Notes: generated from the sequence alone by a model not told the origin. Counted from the stretch's first letter, positions 34,735-46,099 are shown. The stretch is 64,000 bases of DNA from Scolanthus callimorphus (GCA_033964015.1 CM066916.1:16408501-16472500), one strand, 5' to 3'. Numbers and translations: made by a program.

Positions 34735-35811
34735 ATGAATTCGACTGAACAAGTGATCTGTGCACCGTTTGCTGTGCGTTACAACGAGGATTCAGTTCGT
34801 GAATTCTACGTGATGAATCTGACTATAGTCGTGCTGAACTCGTTGCTGTGTATTGGTATCACACTAGGGAACGTCGTTCTGCTGGTATCAATTCTAAGTA
34901 CACCATCTCTACGCACACCCTCCTTCCTGTTAGTCAGCAGTCTCGCATCTACAGATCTAGGAGTCGGTCTGTTCGTGCAGCCGCTCTATGTATGGCGCAA
35001 GGTGGAAGAAATGCGCGGTAACATAGAGACATTATGCGCGCTTTACATAGCAGGGAACGTACTGGCACATTTAATAGGTAGCCCTTCTTTCTTTACCGCT
35101 ACAGCACTTAGCGCTGATAGATACCTAGCGATCAGTTTGGGAATGCGATATCGACAGATAGTCTCTAACAAAAGAGTCATCAGGCTGATAATTTGCTTTT
35201 GGCTCTCGGCTGGATTTGTGGTGTTGGCAAGATTCTATTCCAGGAAGCCTAAATACATGTCTATTCCCGCTGCCTTGTTGTTTGTGTGCCTTCTGGTTAT
35301 TTTTATATGTTACGTCAAAGCTATCAGACTGCTGAAAACTCACGGCATTAAAGCCAGACAGGGAAAAGGTCAGTCCGCTGCTACTAAAATAGCCAAATTC
35401 AAACGCTCTCTTGTTACAATGCTTCTGGTAGTGGTCTGCTTATTCGCCTGCTATCTACCTTTTGTGCTCGTCCACATACTTGGCTCTGTATCTAGTACAA
35501 ATGCACAATCCCACAAGCACGCCAGAGAAATAACAACTACACTCCTCTTCGCCAATTCACTTTTCAACCCAACTATTTACTTCACACGAAGTAAAGAACT
35601 CCGCCGCGCATTTAGACGAGTCTTGATTAAGCTGGGATGTAAGATGCTTATTTCAAGAGCTGTCCACACGTCCGAGTTGTCCACGGATGGTCGGCTGACT
35701 ATGGTGAGAGAGATCTCACCCAGGCCCTCTCCGCCAAAGTCACCAAGCCCTCCAAACCAAGACGAGTACGTCCAGCGACAACGCCAACTCCACGAACCTT
35801 TCAATGCATAA
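34735..35811 (+). CDS. Orphan class A GPCR, intronless (358 aa)
   Basis: Seven membrane segments in one exon. Class A landmarks: GNVVLL (N1.50), LASTDLG (D2.50), SADRYLA (DRY), FACYLPF (a C-x-x-P variant with Tyr for Trp), NSLFNPTIY (NPxxY). Position 3.32 is Asn by counting from Cys3.25 (TLCALYIAGN), arguing against an amine ligand. The N-terminus has a glycosylation site (NST). ECL2 is very short and has Ser (FYSRKPKY) where the paralogue at 41795 has Cys, so the usual disulfide may be lost. The C-tail is proline-rich. The ATG at 34735 fits the family, and AATAAA at 35818 follows the stop at once. It belongs to a cnidarian-type receptor expansion; ligand unknown. Confidence 0.9.
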   Translation: MNSTEQVICAPFAVRYNEDSVREFYVMNLTIVVLNSLLCIGITLGNVVLLVSILSTPSLRTPSFLLVSSLASTDLGVGLFVQPLYVWRKVEEMRGNIETLCALYIAGNVLAHLIGSPSFFTATALSADRYLAISLGMRYRQIVSNKRVIRLIICFWLSAGFVVLARFYSRKPKYMSIPAALLFVCLLVIFICYVKAIRLLKTHGIKARQGKGQSAATKIAKFKRSLVTMLLVVVCLFACYLPFVLVHILGSVSSTNAQSHKHAREITTTLLFANSLFNPTIYFTRSKELRRAFRRVLIKLGCKMLISRAVHTSELSTDGRLTMVREISPRPSPPKSPSPPNQDEYVQRQRQLHEPFNA

Positions 35812-35829
35812 TGCGATAATAAAAATCGT

Positions 35830-36298
35830 ATTATCTTAACAGCTTTAGCAAAAACCACGCTATGACAATCATGCAGACTGGTTGGCTAACTTATAACGCT
35901 AGTTCTTGGCATCTAGTAGCGATAAAAGCCATTCACCAACAAGATTACCAAAAACTTCAAAACCGCACGGTATTAATGGATTCGAACGTAGGGGGGCTAG
36001 TACATTTATACAAAAGCAATTAGACTCGTCGTCTTACTTTAAGTAAGTTAGGTAGTCCAAGAAATTGCTTGAAATTTATGTTTTGTTCGTCTAATAAATA
36101 CCTGATTGTTTCAGCTTTTGACTGCGTTTTATCTTCTTGGGTTTTATTCTTGAAGAAGACTTTAAATGGTTTTGCTGAAACTGAAAAAGAGTTACTGAAC
36201 AATGGCTTATACAACCAATGTATATACAGACAAAAAGCTTTAACGATTTATACAATACGTCCATATTGTGTGAAATCCTTTGCAAAAAGTTTTCAAGT
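35830..36298. other. Intergenic, no gene seen
   Basis: 3' flank of the first GPCR; short AT-rich open frames only. Confidence 0.35.
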
Positions 36299-36432
36299 AA
36301 TATATCAAACATTCATCGGCATTTTTCATCAGGATTTCCAAACACCGAAATATGGGCTGACAAAATGAGTTTTTTAGCCGACTTCGAGGTGTTTGGAAGT
36401 CCTGATGAAAATCACTGTCGAGTTTTGATAAA
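36299..36432. repeat. Foldback MITE, family shared with 1.2 kb
   Basis: ATATCAAACATTC and CATCAGGATTTCCAAACACC at the left are mirrored by GGTGTTTGGAAGTCCTGATG and GTTTTGATAAAG at the right. Further flank similarity (TCTCGACATT/AATGTCGAGA) suggests the true ends lie up to 40 bp outside. Confidence 0.65.
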
Positions 36433-36474
36433 GCTTCTTTAACGAATCACTTAAAATGTCGAGAAAAATAAGGA

Positions 36475-37026
36475 AAAAAATCTAAAGACGCGTATCCGTA
36501 CCTCCTTCATGCTCATGTCTTTATTTAGCTTGATGAATTATTAATGAGTTTGAGAAGCATTTATTCCAGGTTTGGCAATCGAACCTTTACCCCGTTTACC
36601 TTTAAGTCGGGGTCTTTTCTTTACGGTCATGCAGAAGGCGATATATGTTCCATAGCATATCATGAAACTCTTGTTATCCTTACTCAAAGAGTGTTTTGTT
36701 TTCTGATGCTGAAAAAAGAAAACAATGTACTGTCAAGGTAAAAAAGAAAACGTTATGCGTCCCGGTGGGTACCTCCCTCTCCTTTTTTCAACATATATTT
36801 CTGTTATCCAATGTTATTAACTCTCTTCTAAATTCCTTAGTGATTTAATGTGTATTGTAGAAAAATTATTACCTGAGAACACAAACATTATATAGATTTG
36901 TCTCAATAGACTTGATTTTTTTTGTAATTTTCGTTTTTATATTCATATAAAAATTTGGAATTGATATCTATACCGATATACCTGTAGTAGGATATAAGGT
37001 TAATAAAATTATTATTATTATTATTA
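36475..37026. other. Intergenic, ATT microsatellite at right end
   Basis: No gene. (ATT)n lies at about 37007-37025. Confidence 0.45.
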
Positions 37027-38105
37027 CTAGCTGATGCCCGTGAAAAATTCACGGAGTGTGTAAGGGGGAAAATTTTATTTTACTTATTAAAGTGTTCTCT
37101 GTTTAAAAAAAAGGGGGGGGGGGGAAATCACAATGGCCATATGGATGTGGGGAGAGGTTCATGATTTCCCCCTTCCATAAACTGCTGGATTTACATTACT
37201 AATAACCTCCCATTAGCATGAGTACCCCGTCCCACCATGCCGAAATAAATGAAGTGAGCCCAAAAGGAACTTTTTTTTGCACTGGTCTCCCTGATTGGTG
37301 CGACAAAATCACGCGTGTGTCCGTCTCTCAAATCGGTCAAAGAACCCGTGAAAATCGAAAGCGCAATTTGACTTCGGAATTGTTTGTATGTTTATCATAT
37401 CTCAGTGAGGGGAGAGGAGAAACAGGTCAAGTAAAAATGTTCTAAGGAATAAGATTTTTTTTAGCTTATATTATTTATATTTTTTCGGCTTTATCCCTCG
37501 CTTAAAAAATAGATTGAATTAGAACTTAGCCCATAGTGAATCTTTTCCAACAAAAACATGCCCACTGGAGGGATTTCCTCCTTCTCTTCGGGATTGTGTC
37601 CTTCGTTTTGCGATAGAGGCGTCAGGATTTATACTTAGAGAATATTATTCATGACTTTCACGGACTTTGTTTTGCAAATGTGTCATGACTTAGCGCGTGC
37701 TCCGAGGGAAGCAAGGTAGTGTGTACGTTTGTTGAAACTTGAATGAAAATTTTTCTCAGCTCAAATCTTTCAAGTTAGAATTATCCCTGCACATTCCTGT
37801 ATGTAATCTGTAAGAGAACCATTTAAGTTTGAATGTCAATGGTGCTTTCGGCTGCGCGAACTGAGTTCTTTTTTAGTTTCTGTGGAAGATTTTCAACATG
37901 GCGGCGATGGCGGCTTTGTCCCTCGCTTAAGAAATCGCTTGAATTAGAACTTTGCCCGAGGTGAATCTTTTCCAACAAAAACACGCCCATGGTCCAGATT
38001 TCCACCTTCCCTTCGGGTTTGCGAACTTCTTTTGGCGGCACAGCTTCAGGGTTGAGCGGAGCGAGTGTCGACACGATTTTCCTTTGGTATTAATATATAG
38101 ATTAT
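37027..38105. repeat. Dispersed element with internal ~145-bp direct repeats
   Basis: Begins near ACTAGCTGATGCCCGTG and ends near GGTATTAATATATAGATTA. Two internal blocks (about 37487-37630 and 37915-38055) share CCCTCGCTTAA, TTGAATTAGAACTT, GTGAATCTTTTCCAACAAAA and CTTCGGG. Ends and class are inferred; no ORF. Confidence 0.45.
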
Positions 38106-38752
38106 CTCCTCTAAACCGCCTAAGAAGTACCGTTGTTTTGACATCCTTAAATTGTCAATTTGTAGAAATAAAGTCATGGATGTTTGCGGGAGGGTTATAA
38201 TTTCTTCGACTTCAAGAGGAAAGACAGATTTTTCAGCAAAAATTTTTCAAATGAAAATTTTTCACGGGCACACCACGATACCTCCTCGTCAAAAAAGCGT
38301 ATTCGGCAACGATAAAGGCCTTTTCACAAACAGAAAAAACGTTTTGAAATTTTTTTCAGGAGAAGAAAAAATTGGGCAATTTGCCAGCATTGAAAAAGAG
38401 ATAAGCCAGCAAGAGTTAAAGTTGCACAAGACGCCAAAAATAATTAAAATATACTTAAAATTTGCAAGAAATTTCTAACGAGAAGTTAAAAAATAGATTA
38501 GATTTGTCAGCATACTTGAAATATGTTGCCATGAAGGATGAAGCACGAACTGCTTCCATCAAACGATATCCGTTTTTGGCATTCAGTAGGCGAAGGAGGC
38601 GAGCAAAAGGTTTTCTGAGAAACAACTAGTTCGACTAGTTCCTAAACCGAAGAGATCCTTATTGAAGTTAAGATTTCCGAAAGCTTTCTGTGAGGTAACT
38701 GGATTGCCCGATAGGCGTGACTAATGCATTCCAGAGCAGTTGTTAATTTTTT

Positions 38753-39152
38753 TAATTTCTTTAAAAAAATTAATTTATTAAATTTGCCCGAGGGCCGGGA
38801 AATCCTCACAGAGCGAAGCTCCAATTACGTGGTTCCCTGGTCAGTGTGGTGGGTTAGTAAGTTGTAAACCCTGCACTCAGGATGGACAACTACCGACGTC
38901 CTCGTTCGTTCTTTAACGTCCCTCTCGTTCCGGTTAGTGTAGTGTACGTGAGAGAGACGGGACCTACGGTTAATGTCCTTATCCGAGAAGACGCGAAGGT
39001 CTAACCATTTGTAGATATTAGAGCAAAGGCAGCACCTTCTCCTCAGTTATTTAGAAAAGACCCTGAGTGTTGGTCCGGCCGGGGTTTGAACTCCCAACAC
39101 TCCCGCACATAAGCCCGGCGCTCTACCACTGGCCTAACCGGTCATCGGTCAA
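38753..39152 (-). repeat. tRNA-derived SINE, second copy
   Basis: Same body as 6018-6412: TTTGCCCGAGGGCCGGGAAA, GAGAAGACGCGAAGGTCTAA and the inverted tRNA head with B box GAGTTCAAACC. A TTAAT-rich tail replaces the TTTAG repeats. Confidence 0.78.
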
Positions 39153-39269
39153 ATTGTTTGGCTGTGTCGAAGTTTCTTATATCATTTGAACACTGGAATG
39201 TAAAATTTCATCTCCGCGGATGAACAAAAAAATCAATAAAATTGAAATAATTGGCTTGTATACTTTTTC

Positions 39270-40016
39270 TTTAAAGTGCCACTAGCACCTAATTTGTCAC
39301 TTGCCTGAAATGCCACCAAATTCGGCACACAAGTAGAAGACATCATGATCCTTAGCTCTACGCCATTTGTTTTGCCAGAAATCGAAAGGAAAATAGCGTA
39401 TTTTCACGCCAAAGTTCGAAATAAATGAGCTGTTTTCGTCCTGATATTCATAGAGTCAATTCCCAAGGGATGCAGAGCATGTGACACGTGACCCAGCACA
39501 GGGAGCCCGAATTGAAACCAACAGAGAACTTTGGAAATTTTTTTGGGCGTCTTAAAAAACTTCAATTGAGCAGGCGTTCGGATTGACCTTTGCAATTAAA
39601 TGTCGCGAACTTCAATCCAACAAAAATCGAGCAAAATTGATCGATAGGTTTTTGAATCGCATATACAAAGTCCATCAAAATAATGCTAAAACTGGTAGAA
39701 AATGCGACGACTAGAACCGCAGAAGTAAGACATATTACAGTACGCCTTTTTTGGATAGCTGCCCTAAAATATAGGGAAAAACGCAATTAAGAGCTTCAAT
39801 TCGGGCTCCCTGTGCTAGGTCACGTGTATCAGTCATATGAATATCAGGACGAAAACAGCTCATTTTATTCGAACTTTGGCGTGAAAATACGCTATTTTCC
39901 TTTCAACTTCTGGCAAAAAAATGGCGTAGAGCTAAAGATCATGATGTCTTCTACTTGTGTGCCGAATTTGGTGGCATTTCAGGCAAGTGGAAATTAGGTG
40001 CTAGTGGCACTTTAAA
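39270..40016. mobile_element. MITE with ~230-bp terminal inverted repeats
   Basis: TTTAAAGTGCCACTAGCACC and its inverse GGTGCTAGTGGCACTTTAAA bound a 747-bp element whose arms stay similar for about 230 bp (for example GAAATGCCACCAAATTCGGC and inverse). TTAA at both borders would fit a TTAA-targeting transposon, though the border sequence is itself palindromic. Confidence 0.82.
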
Positions 40017-41686
40017 ACTTGGTAACGAAAGAAAAGCGCTTTCCTACAGCACCTGTCGAGCCTTGAAACGATTGTCTCCAAGTGCTCGGGAACATTCCGT
40101 TTCAAAGATGAAAACATATATTTATTAAAAATGTACGAAAAAACCTTTGATCAGATTAAGCTTCGTAAAATGCTCTAAGCCTTTTTAAAACGATTGTTGA
40201 CTTTATTGCCTTATCACTTTACTTCATAACTTCGTAACATAGCTTAAATGACAAATGGACGACATACCAATCAGAGCGTCAAACGGGATGCTTCGCTCGA
40301 TTTCTCGACACCTCATTTTAGTAAAGTTACTCTTTTCTATAGCAAAATTTTCGTGTTGCAGATTTCTACTCACACTTATCTGGGCTTATCTTGAGATTGA
40401 TCGATCTTAGGGATATCAACACAACTGCTGGCGCCGTTCTGCATAACACTGAATTTATATTTCCGCAGCTTTTTGTAACATCTGTAATAACTTGTGAGTT
40501 TCATACCCTTTAATATCGCTGGAACCGCGATTCCCCTGTTAAGATGATCTTACACCCTTCCGTTATCACCCCTAAGAAAGCTTCCCAGGGTGAGGGTGAG
40601 TCCGCATTTAACACACCACCCTTAGATCCGCCACTGGAGTATGAATTTACATATAAATCATGGACGCTAAAACACTAATGAAAAGATTGTAAGCAGACAT
40701 TCAAATGCATGCAAAAATGTTACTTCACTCTCCGAATTTTGGACTAGATGGCCGGAATTAAGGCAGAAAAATCCAAAAAATATTATAAGTATCCTGTCAA
40801 TATCGTTAGACAAAGGCATCACTAAATCTTTGACTTATATAAGTTGTAATATGTGTTGTAATATGTCAGGTTACTGCTCTTAATCTTTAGGAAAGTAATG
40901 ACGGGAAAAAAAGGGCGTAAGCCATCGACTGTGCCCCTCCTCTCGGTAATTGCCCAGTAAACAGTAATGGCTCAAAGGAAAGAGCAGAAAAGGATGAAAG
41001 TATATCACGTTGTTAACGTAGCAAGCCTTGTTTTTCGAACGTAAGCGGAAAGAAATTTTTCCATCTAGAACCCGCAAAAACAAGCTACAACTTAGAGACG
41101 ACGCAAATGCCACGCGAGAGCTGTTAACGCACGCACATGGAAGAGAATTTAACCACCTACTCATTACGCCGCACGGCAGAATCACCTGTCTGATTTCTTG
41201 ATAACAGGATGTCATAAACGGCTAAAATACACCATCAAACCCGCGTCGCTTTTAATCGGAGAGCTTGAAGAGCTGTGGTAGAGTCGGCATTGTCACAGAA
41301 GTTCTATTCCGTATGGGAAACGCATTATAGACTCTTTAAATATTTTTACTTTACCAAATATTGCATTTCCGCTACAGGCAATAGTTAGGGAACTACTGGA
41401 TTCCATTCATTCGATTCTAAAAGATGTAAATCCCACACGTCAAAGAGATCTGGTTACAGCGGACGATAATTTAGGTTTACATTACAGCTGCAGATCACTG
41501 GCGACGATTTGGCGATAGCAAAGATTCACTTTGAAGAACTGCGCACGACATGAACTGGCACGCATCTCAACGGTAGACGCTCATAAACCGAAATAGAGCT
41601 TCCATGATTGGCTTTACACGAGAAGAAGGTCTACGTGTCTGAAATCGAAGCTTCATACGTCGATCTAGATCGATAGATATTATCAC
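40017..41686. other. Intergenic region upstream of the second orphan GPCR
   Basis: No supported exon. Short open frames lack splice sites or domains. Confidence 0.35.
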
Positions 41687-41694
41687 TATAAAAA
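41687..41694 (+). promoter_or_regulatory. TATA box of the second orphan GPCR (TATAAAAA)
   Basis: A good TATA box about 105 bp upstream of the ATG at 41795, predicting a leader of about 75-80 nt. No equivalent lies at the same distance from the paralogue at 34735. Confidence 0.5.
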
Positions 41695-41794
41695 GCGCAC
41701 GGAACTTAAGAGCATCATCTCTTCGTCAACATCACTGAAATTAGCCAAAATTGGCTGAGTACTTCAAAACCATTGAGAACTGCAAGTTTAGAAC

Positions 41795-42838
41795 ATGAAT
41801 GTGACGGAACAAGTGATTTGTTCGCCATTTATCGTGCGTTACAGCGAGGAGGTAGTGCGTGAATTCTACGTGATGAATCTGACTATAGTCGTGCTGAACT
41901 CGTTGCTGTGTATTGGTATCACACTAGGGAACGTCGTGTTGCTGGTATCAATTCTAAGTACTCCATCTCTACGCACACCCTCCTTCCTGTTAGTCAGCAG
42001 TCTCGCATCTACAGATCTAGGAGTCGGTCTGTTCGTGCAGCCGCTCTATGTATGGCGCAAGGTGGAAGAAATGCGCGGTAACACAGAGACATTATGCGCG
42101 CTTTACATAGCAGGGAACGTACTGGCACATTTAATAGGTAGCCCTTCTTTCTTTACCGCTACAGCACTTAGCGCTGATAGATACCTGGCGATCAGTTTAG
42201 GTATGCGATATCGACAGATAGTCTCTAACAAAAGAGTCATCAGGCTGATCGTCGGTCTTTGGCTCTCGGCTGGATTTGTGGTGTTGGCCAGATTTTATTG
42301 CAGGAAGCCTAAATACATGTCCATTCCCGCTGCCTTGTTGTTTTTGTGCCTCCTGGTCATGTGTACATGCTACATGAAAGCCATCAGACTTCTCAGAAAC
42401 CACACCATGAATGCCAGGAAAGGCAAAGGCGAATCCAGCACAGCAAAGATAGTCAAATTCAAACATTCCCTTATTACGATGTTTCTCGTGGTGGTAACCT
42501 TATTTGCTTGCTATCTTCCATTCATCTGTGTCCACATCTCTGGATCCGTATCTTCCGCAATGCATGCACAGGACCACCGGCGCGCCAGAGAGTTTACAAC
42601 AACACTTCTCTTCGCCAATTCACTTCTAACACCAACTATTTACTTCTCGCGAAGTAAAGAACTCCGCCGCGCATTCAGGCAAGTCTTGGTTAAACTTGGC
42701 TGCCGAAGGTTAATGCCTACTGCTGTTCAAACGGCAGATTTGTCTACTGATGGTCGACTAACTATGGTGAAAGAACTCTCACCCAAGCACTGCACACGTA
42801 GGTTACTTAGCCCGAAATTCCAAGACTCGTCTGTTTAG
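41795..42838 (+). CDS. Orphan class A GPCR, intronless (347 aa), paralogue of 34735
   Basis: Same topology as the 34735 receptor and nearly identical from late in the N-terminus through TM4 (GNVVLL, LASTDLG, SADRYLA). TM5-TM7 and the tail diverge. NPxxY is altered: NSLLTPTIY has Thr in place of the conserved Asn, which usually affects activation. ECL2 keeps a Cys (FYCRKPKY) that could pair with Cys3.25. N3.32 again argues against an amine ligand. The ATG at 41795 gives an N-glycosylation site (NVT). Two AATAAA signals follow at 42931 and 42948. Confidence 0.9.
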   Translation: MNVTEQVICSPFIVRYSEEVVREFYVMNLTIVVLNSLLCIGITLGNVVLLVSILSTPSLRTPSFLLVSSLASTDLGVGLFVQPLYVWRKVEEMRGNTETLCALYIAGNVLAHLIGSPSFFTATALSADRYLAISLGMRYRQIVSNKRVIRLIVGLWLSAGFVVLARFYCRKPKYMSIPAALLFLCLLVMCTCYMKAIRLLRNHTMNARKGKGESSTAKIVKFKHSLITMFLVVVTLFACYLPFICVHISGSVSSAMHAQDHRRAREFTTTLLFANSLLTPTIYFSRSKELRRAFRQVLVKLGCRRLMPTAVQTADLSTDGRLTMVKELSPKHCTRRLLSPKFQDSSV

Positions 42839-42959
42839 AGCAAAATCAGCCTCTTTAGCTGAGACTTGAGAAATGGGAAATGGACTAAAAAGCCACTGTT
42901 GCCGAGCTCCAAACTGCATATTGTGTTTTCAATAAAGTTAGTCATGCAATAAAGAGAAA

Positions 42960-43879
42960 AGGCAAAAGCTTTGACGGAAGGTATTGTGGGCATTACAATT
43001 TGAGTAAAGTTGCGTGTTTTTGCTTAAAATACCGCATTCTTAAAGCGAGGTGCAGAGAATGACGCAGTAGTTCGATTTTCTAGATAAATAAGCCTTGTTA
43101 AGCTTAGGGTCAACAACGTGTATGACGGAGCCATAATTCCGCGCGCTGCTAGCTTGATACCTTTTCTCTCCTTGCACATGACTAACTTTATTGAAGACAC
43201 TATATAATAAAATCTAGAAATATCAGTTCTGTTGTCTGTTGCATAGTGACAACCATCTTAGTATCATTTGTATGCAAATCAGGACACGTGACACTGACCC
43301 TTGAGGCAAAATTAACCATTTTTGTTGATATTCAGTTGACCTGTACTGATTTTAAATTTCTCATAGGTAATTTCATTTTGGTGCTTATTGCAGAACTCAA
43401 AGATAAATGTGTCGTTTTTGTCGATGCCAATCTGTGCAAAATAAAAATGGCTACCTATGTAGGTATTTCCGGCCACTCCTTGGGGCCAAAACAAAAATGT
43501 CTGCCTACACGAACAACATTTCTCTCCAAAATCTGCAGGTTTTGCTGAACGTTTTGAAAATTTAGGGTAAGAAATAAGCTAGGAAAACTTCTGGAGTTCC
43601 AAATATTATATAAGTAGAAACTTCCATATAAGGACATCTTAAGAAGGACACATTTAACATTTTTATTTCTTGATATGGCCTCACTTTCACATAGCATCTA
43701 CAAGAGCTGCAACTCTTGAATTTGCTCAATGACCATGGGGAGTCTATGGTACATAAATCACAGAAGTGAACATTGTTGTCGTTATGTCTTTTTCAATTAA
43801 ATGAAACACCCGGCTGGATAACCCTGTAAACCTGGGACATACTACACTACACCATTTATTTTTTATGAATTTTCTGCTT
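42960..43879. other. 3' flank of the second GPCR, partly resembling 59.65-59.92 kb
   Basis: Segments at about 42950-43210 (AAAGAGAAAAGGCAAAAGCT, AAATACCGCATTC, GACTAACTTTAT) recur in order at about 59655-59920. No supported exon. Confidence 0.35.
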
Positions 43880-44096
43880 GACTGAAAATAATCCTATGGA
43901 ATTGGACCATATTATGAACTTGCATATTGGGCCAGGAATGGGATTCCAGTTTGATTGTCTATCAAAACATAGTGGGGGAGGGGTGCAAAGGAGAAAGACT
44001 CGAAGAGTGAGGAGAAAGGCTGGCTATGCCACTTCAAAAAAGAAGTCAAAAATCCAGTAATCATTGCCTCAATCAAAACAGGGCGATATAATAAAG
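43880..44096 (+). other. Doubtful terminal coding exon with poly(A) signal
   Basis: An open frame ending at 44060 finishes with a very basic stretch (RRKTRRVRRKAGYATSKKKS) and is followed by AATAAA at about 44090. An acceptor-like GGGCCAG lies at about 43930. No upstream exon was found, and it overlaps the possible extension of a minus-strand frame, so it may be chance or a retrocopy end. Confidence 0.25.
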
Positions 44097-44192
44097 TTTA
44101 TGTAAAACCAGAAGCAGGCACTGTCCTCACTGTTCGAATATGGAGGATGAACACCATTATTGAATCCTTTGTCCCATTGCTTGATTTCATAC

Positions 44193-45250
44193 CTGTGAGT
44201 GCTTTGGGAAAATCTGTTAATTGCGGAGGGAGCCCGCAGACTAATTTTGACATGGTCAGTGGCGTGTTCTAGGGGCTTGCCAGTAAGTTCAAGCAGAGTT
44301 TTTGACTTCCCACTAGTATGCACGGATGGATAATCGATATGTCCTGAGAGCTCACCAGTTGCCAATATAAACAAAGGGCGATCAATGTGCAAGGTCAAAT
44401 TCGGAATCACCACATGAAATTGATATCTTGGCCCCTAGGTTTACATTTAATCAGTTTGCCTATAAACTTCAAACATTTTTATTCCATCCTCAAGGAGATC
44501 TTTGAAACAAGAAAAACTATTTGTCAAAATTGATTTGATACAAGGAAAATCTAAAACATTGTACTAATTTATTCAATAGCAAATTAGTCTATAAGTGCCA
44601 AATACTTATCCATAAATCTTGTTGTGTATATATAAAAACACTCTTTCATTTAACAAGCGATGCATTGATAGAACGGTGTAGACATAAAAGGCACTTTGTT
44701 ACTCTAGGATACATGTAGATACTCAAATAGAAATAAAATAAATCAGCCTCGCGCAACGTTTGTATTAACTCCATTCTTGAAATTGCAGCATGGAGCCCGC
44801 ACTGTCTAACCGATGGTTACCGCTAGTATATATTATCGGTTCAAGACCCACATAAGGAGAAACGGCATGCGGAAATCTACAAAATACCAAAGTTGTATTA
44901 ATCGGGCAAATAGTGATCGAAGGTTGATGGAAACCAAAGAGAATACGAGCTGATAACTAAGAAATCAAACTATCTGTCGTTTTCAGGATTGTGGCTTATT
45001 CAGTTTTGGATCAACCCTCGGGGTCAGGATGCCTCGGAGTGAAAGGCGAATGCTTGTCGAGAGGAGGGATCATTATTCTTGTTGTTGTTCACGCTTAACG
45101 ATTACAGAGAACTAGGTAGAGATACCCATCACGCCTCAAACTAATACACAAACTATTATACGACTGTTACAACGACGTCTTACCTGATCTGACTGACATT
45201 TGTTCTTCTAGAGCACCCGAAATGCAGGCAGTCAACATGGCAGCCGCCAT
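44193..45250 (-). CDS. Candidate small multi-exon gene, unidentified
   Basis: Exon 1 is 45184-45250: the ATG at 45250 sits in CCAACATGGCGGC (YY1-like), encodes MAAAMLTACISGALEEQMSV and ends at a strong donor CAG|GTAAGA in phase 1. A later exon, 44193-44434, encodes YQFHVVIPNLTLHIDRPLFI, HIDYPSVHTSGKSKTLLELT and KISLRAPSAINRF between CCTAG and CACAG|GTATGA. The phases do not join directly; a short exon at about 44468-44499 (DLLEDGIKMFE) would fix this but leaves a 33-nt intron, so the model is incomplete. The long exon looks truly coding. Family not recognised. Confidence 0.45.
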
Positions 45251-45454
45251 GTTGGAAATTCCCGCGCACTCGGCCTAGTACTTTCAGTTGCGTCGACAAC
45301 AACGAACAGATACCCCCCCCCCCCCCTCCCCTGAAGCACAGGCAGCCCAAGTAAAATAGTCAGTTTATTCTGGCTTGGCGATATTTATAGTGTTTGTGTG
45401 GCTTTGTATAAGAGTAGTCGATAAATTCGCTAAGTTGCTATAAAATCGTCACAG

Positions 45455-45834
45455 CCCCTTGCCTCCAAGATGTCTCATACCCCAGGAGTGTTCATACCAC
45501 CCAAGTTTGGTCACCTAGCAATGTTGCCTTCTTGAGATATCGACTTTTCTGGTTTTGATGACGTCATCGATGACGTCAAAACGGTGCCCTTGGTGGTGCA
45601 GCCCCCTTGCCTCCAAGATAACTTTACCCAAGCTTGGTCACCTAGCATTTTGCCTTCTTGAGATATCGACTTTTCTGGTTTGATGACGTCATCGATGACA
45701 TCATGCCGCATGACCTTGGTGGTGCACCCCCCTCGCCTCCAAGATAACTTAACCCAAATTTGGCCACCTAGTTGCGTGACCGACACAGAGAACGGGCTGT
45801 GAGAGGGAGACTACTAGCGCCGGAGCTCCGCTAA
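45455..45834. repeat. Helentron-like repeat fragment with two CRE palindrome units
   Basis: Units of about 125 bp carry TGACGTCATCGATGACGTCA (from 45559) and a one-base variant (from 45684), TTCTTGAGATATCGACTTTT and GGTGGTGCA. It ends GGAGCTCCGC like the element at 9880-11159. Confidence 0.7.
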
Positions 45835-45836
45835 TA

Positions 45837-46015
45837 TAGAGCAGATTTCGTATGTGAAAAGTGCCGCAGTGCGGCGCGGTGGCGGTACGGAACCTGGCCT
45901 GCTGTAAATGGAATGAAATCGCCAATGAAATCGCGTAGTCGCGGTACGGTCACGGTGTCGCGGCGCGGAATAGCTTTGTGGCGGTACTTTTCACAGTCAT
46001 ACGAAATCTGCTCTA
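45837..46015. repeat. Tc1/mariner-type MITE (GAGCAGATTTCGTATG ends, TA flanks)
   Basis: TAGAGCAGATTTCGTATGTG is mirrored by CATACGAAATCTGCTCTA, with TA at both borders. The interior is rich in CGCGGT blocks. It is inserted exactly between two Helentron-like ends (GGAGCTCCGCTAATA on the left, TTTAGGCACTGCCTAAA on the right). Confidence 0.78.
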
Positions 46016-46099
46016 TGATTTAGGCACTGCCTAAAAGCGGAGCTCCCAGTCAGTTATGTCATTTAAAGCTCGGTGTCATCGTTGTCGTCTGTATGATGC

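Noticed and set aside
34735..42838. Assigning the two intronless receptors to melanocortin, adenosine or amine families
   Set aside because: Asn at 3.32 and generic class A motifs only; no ligand-specific signature could be read.
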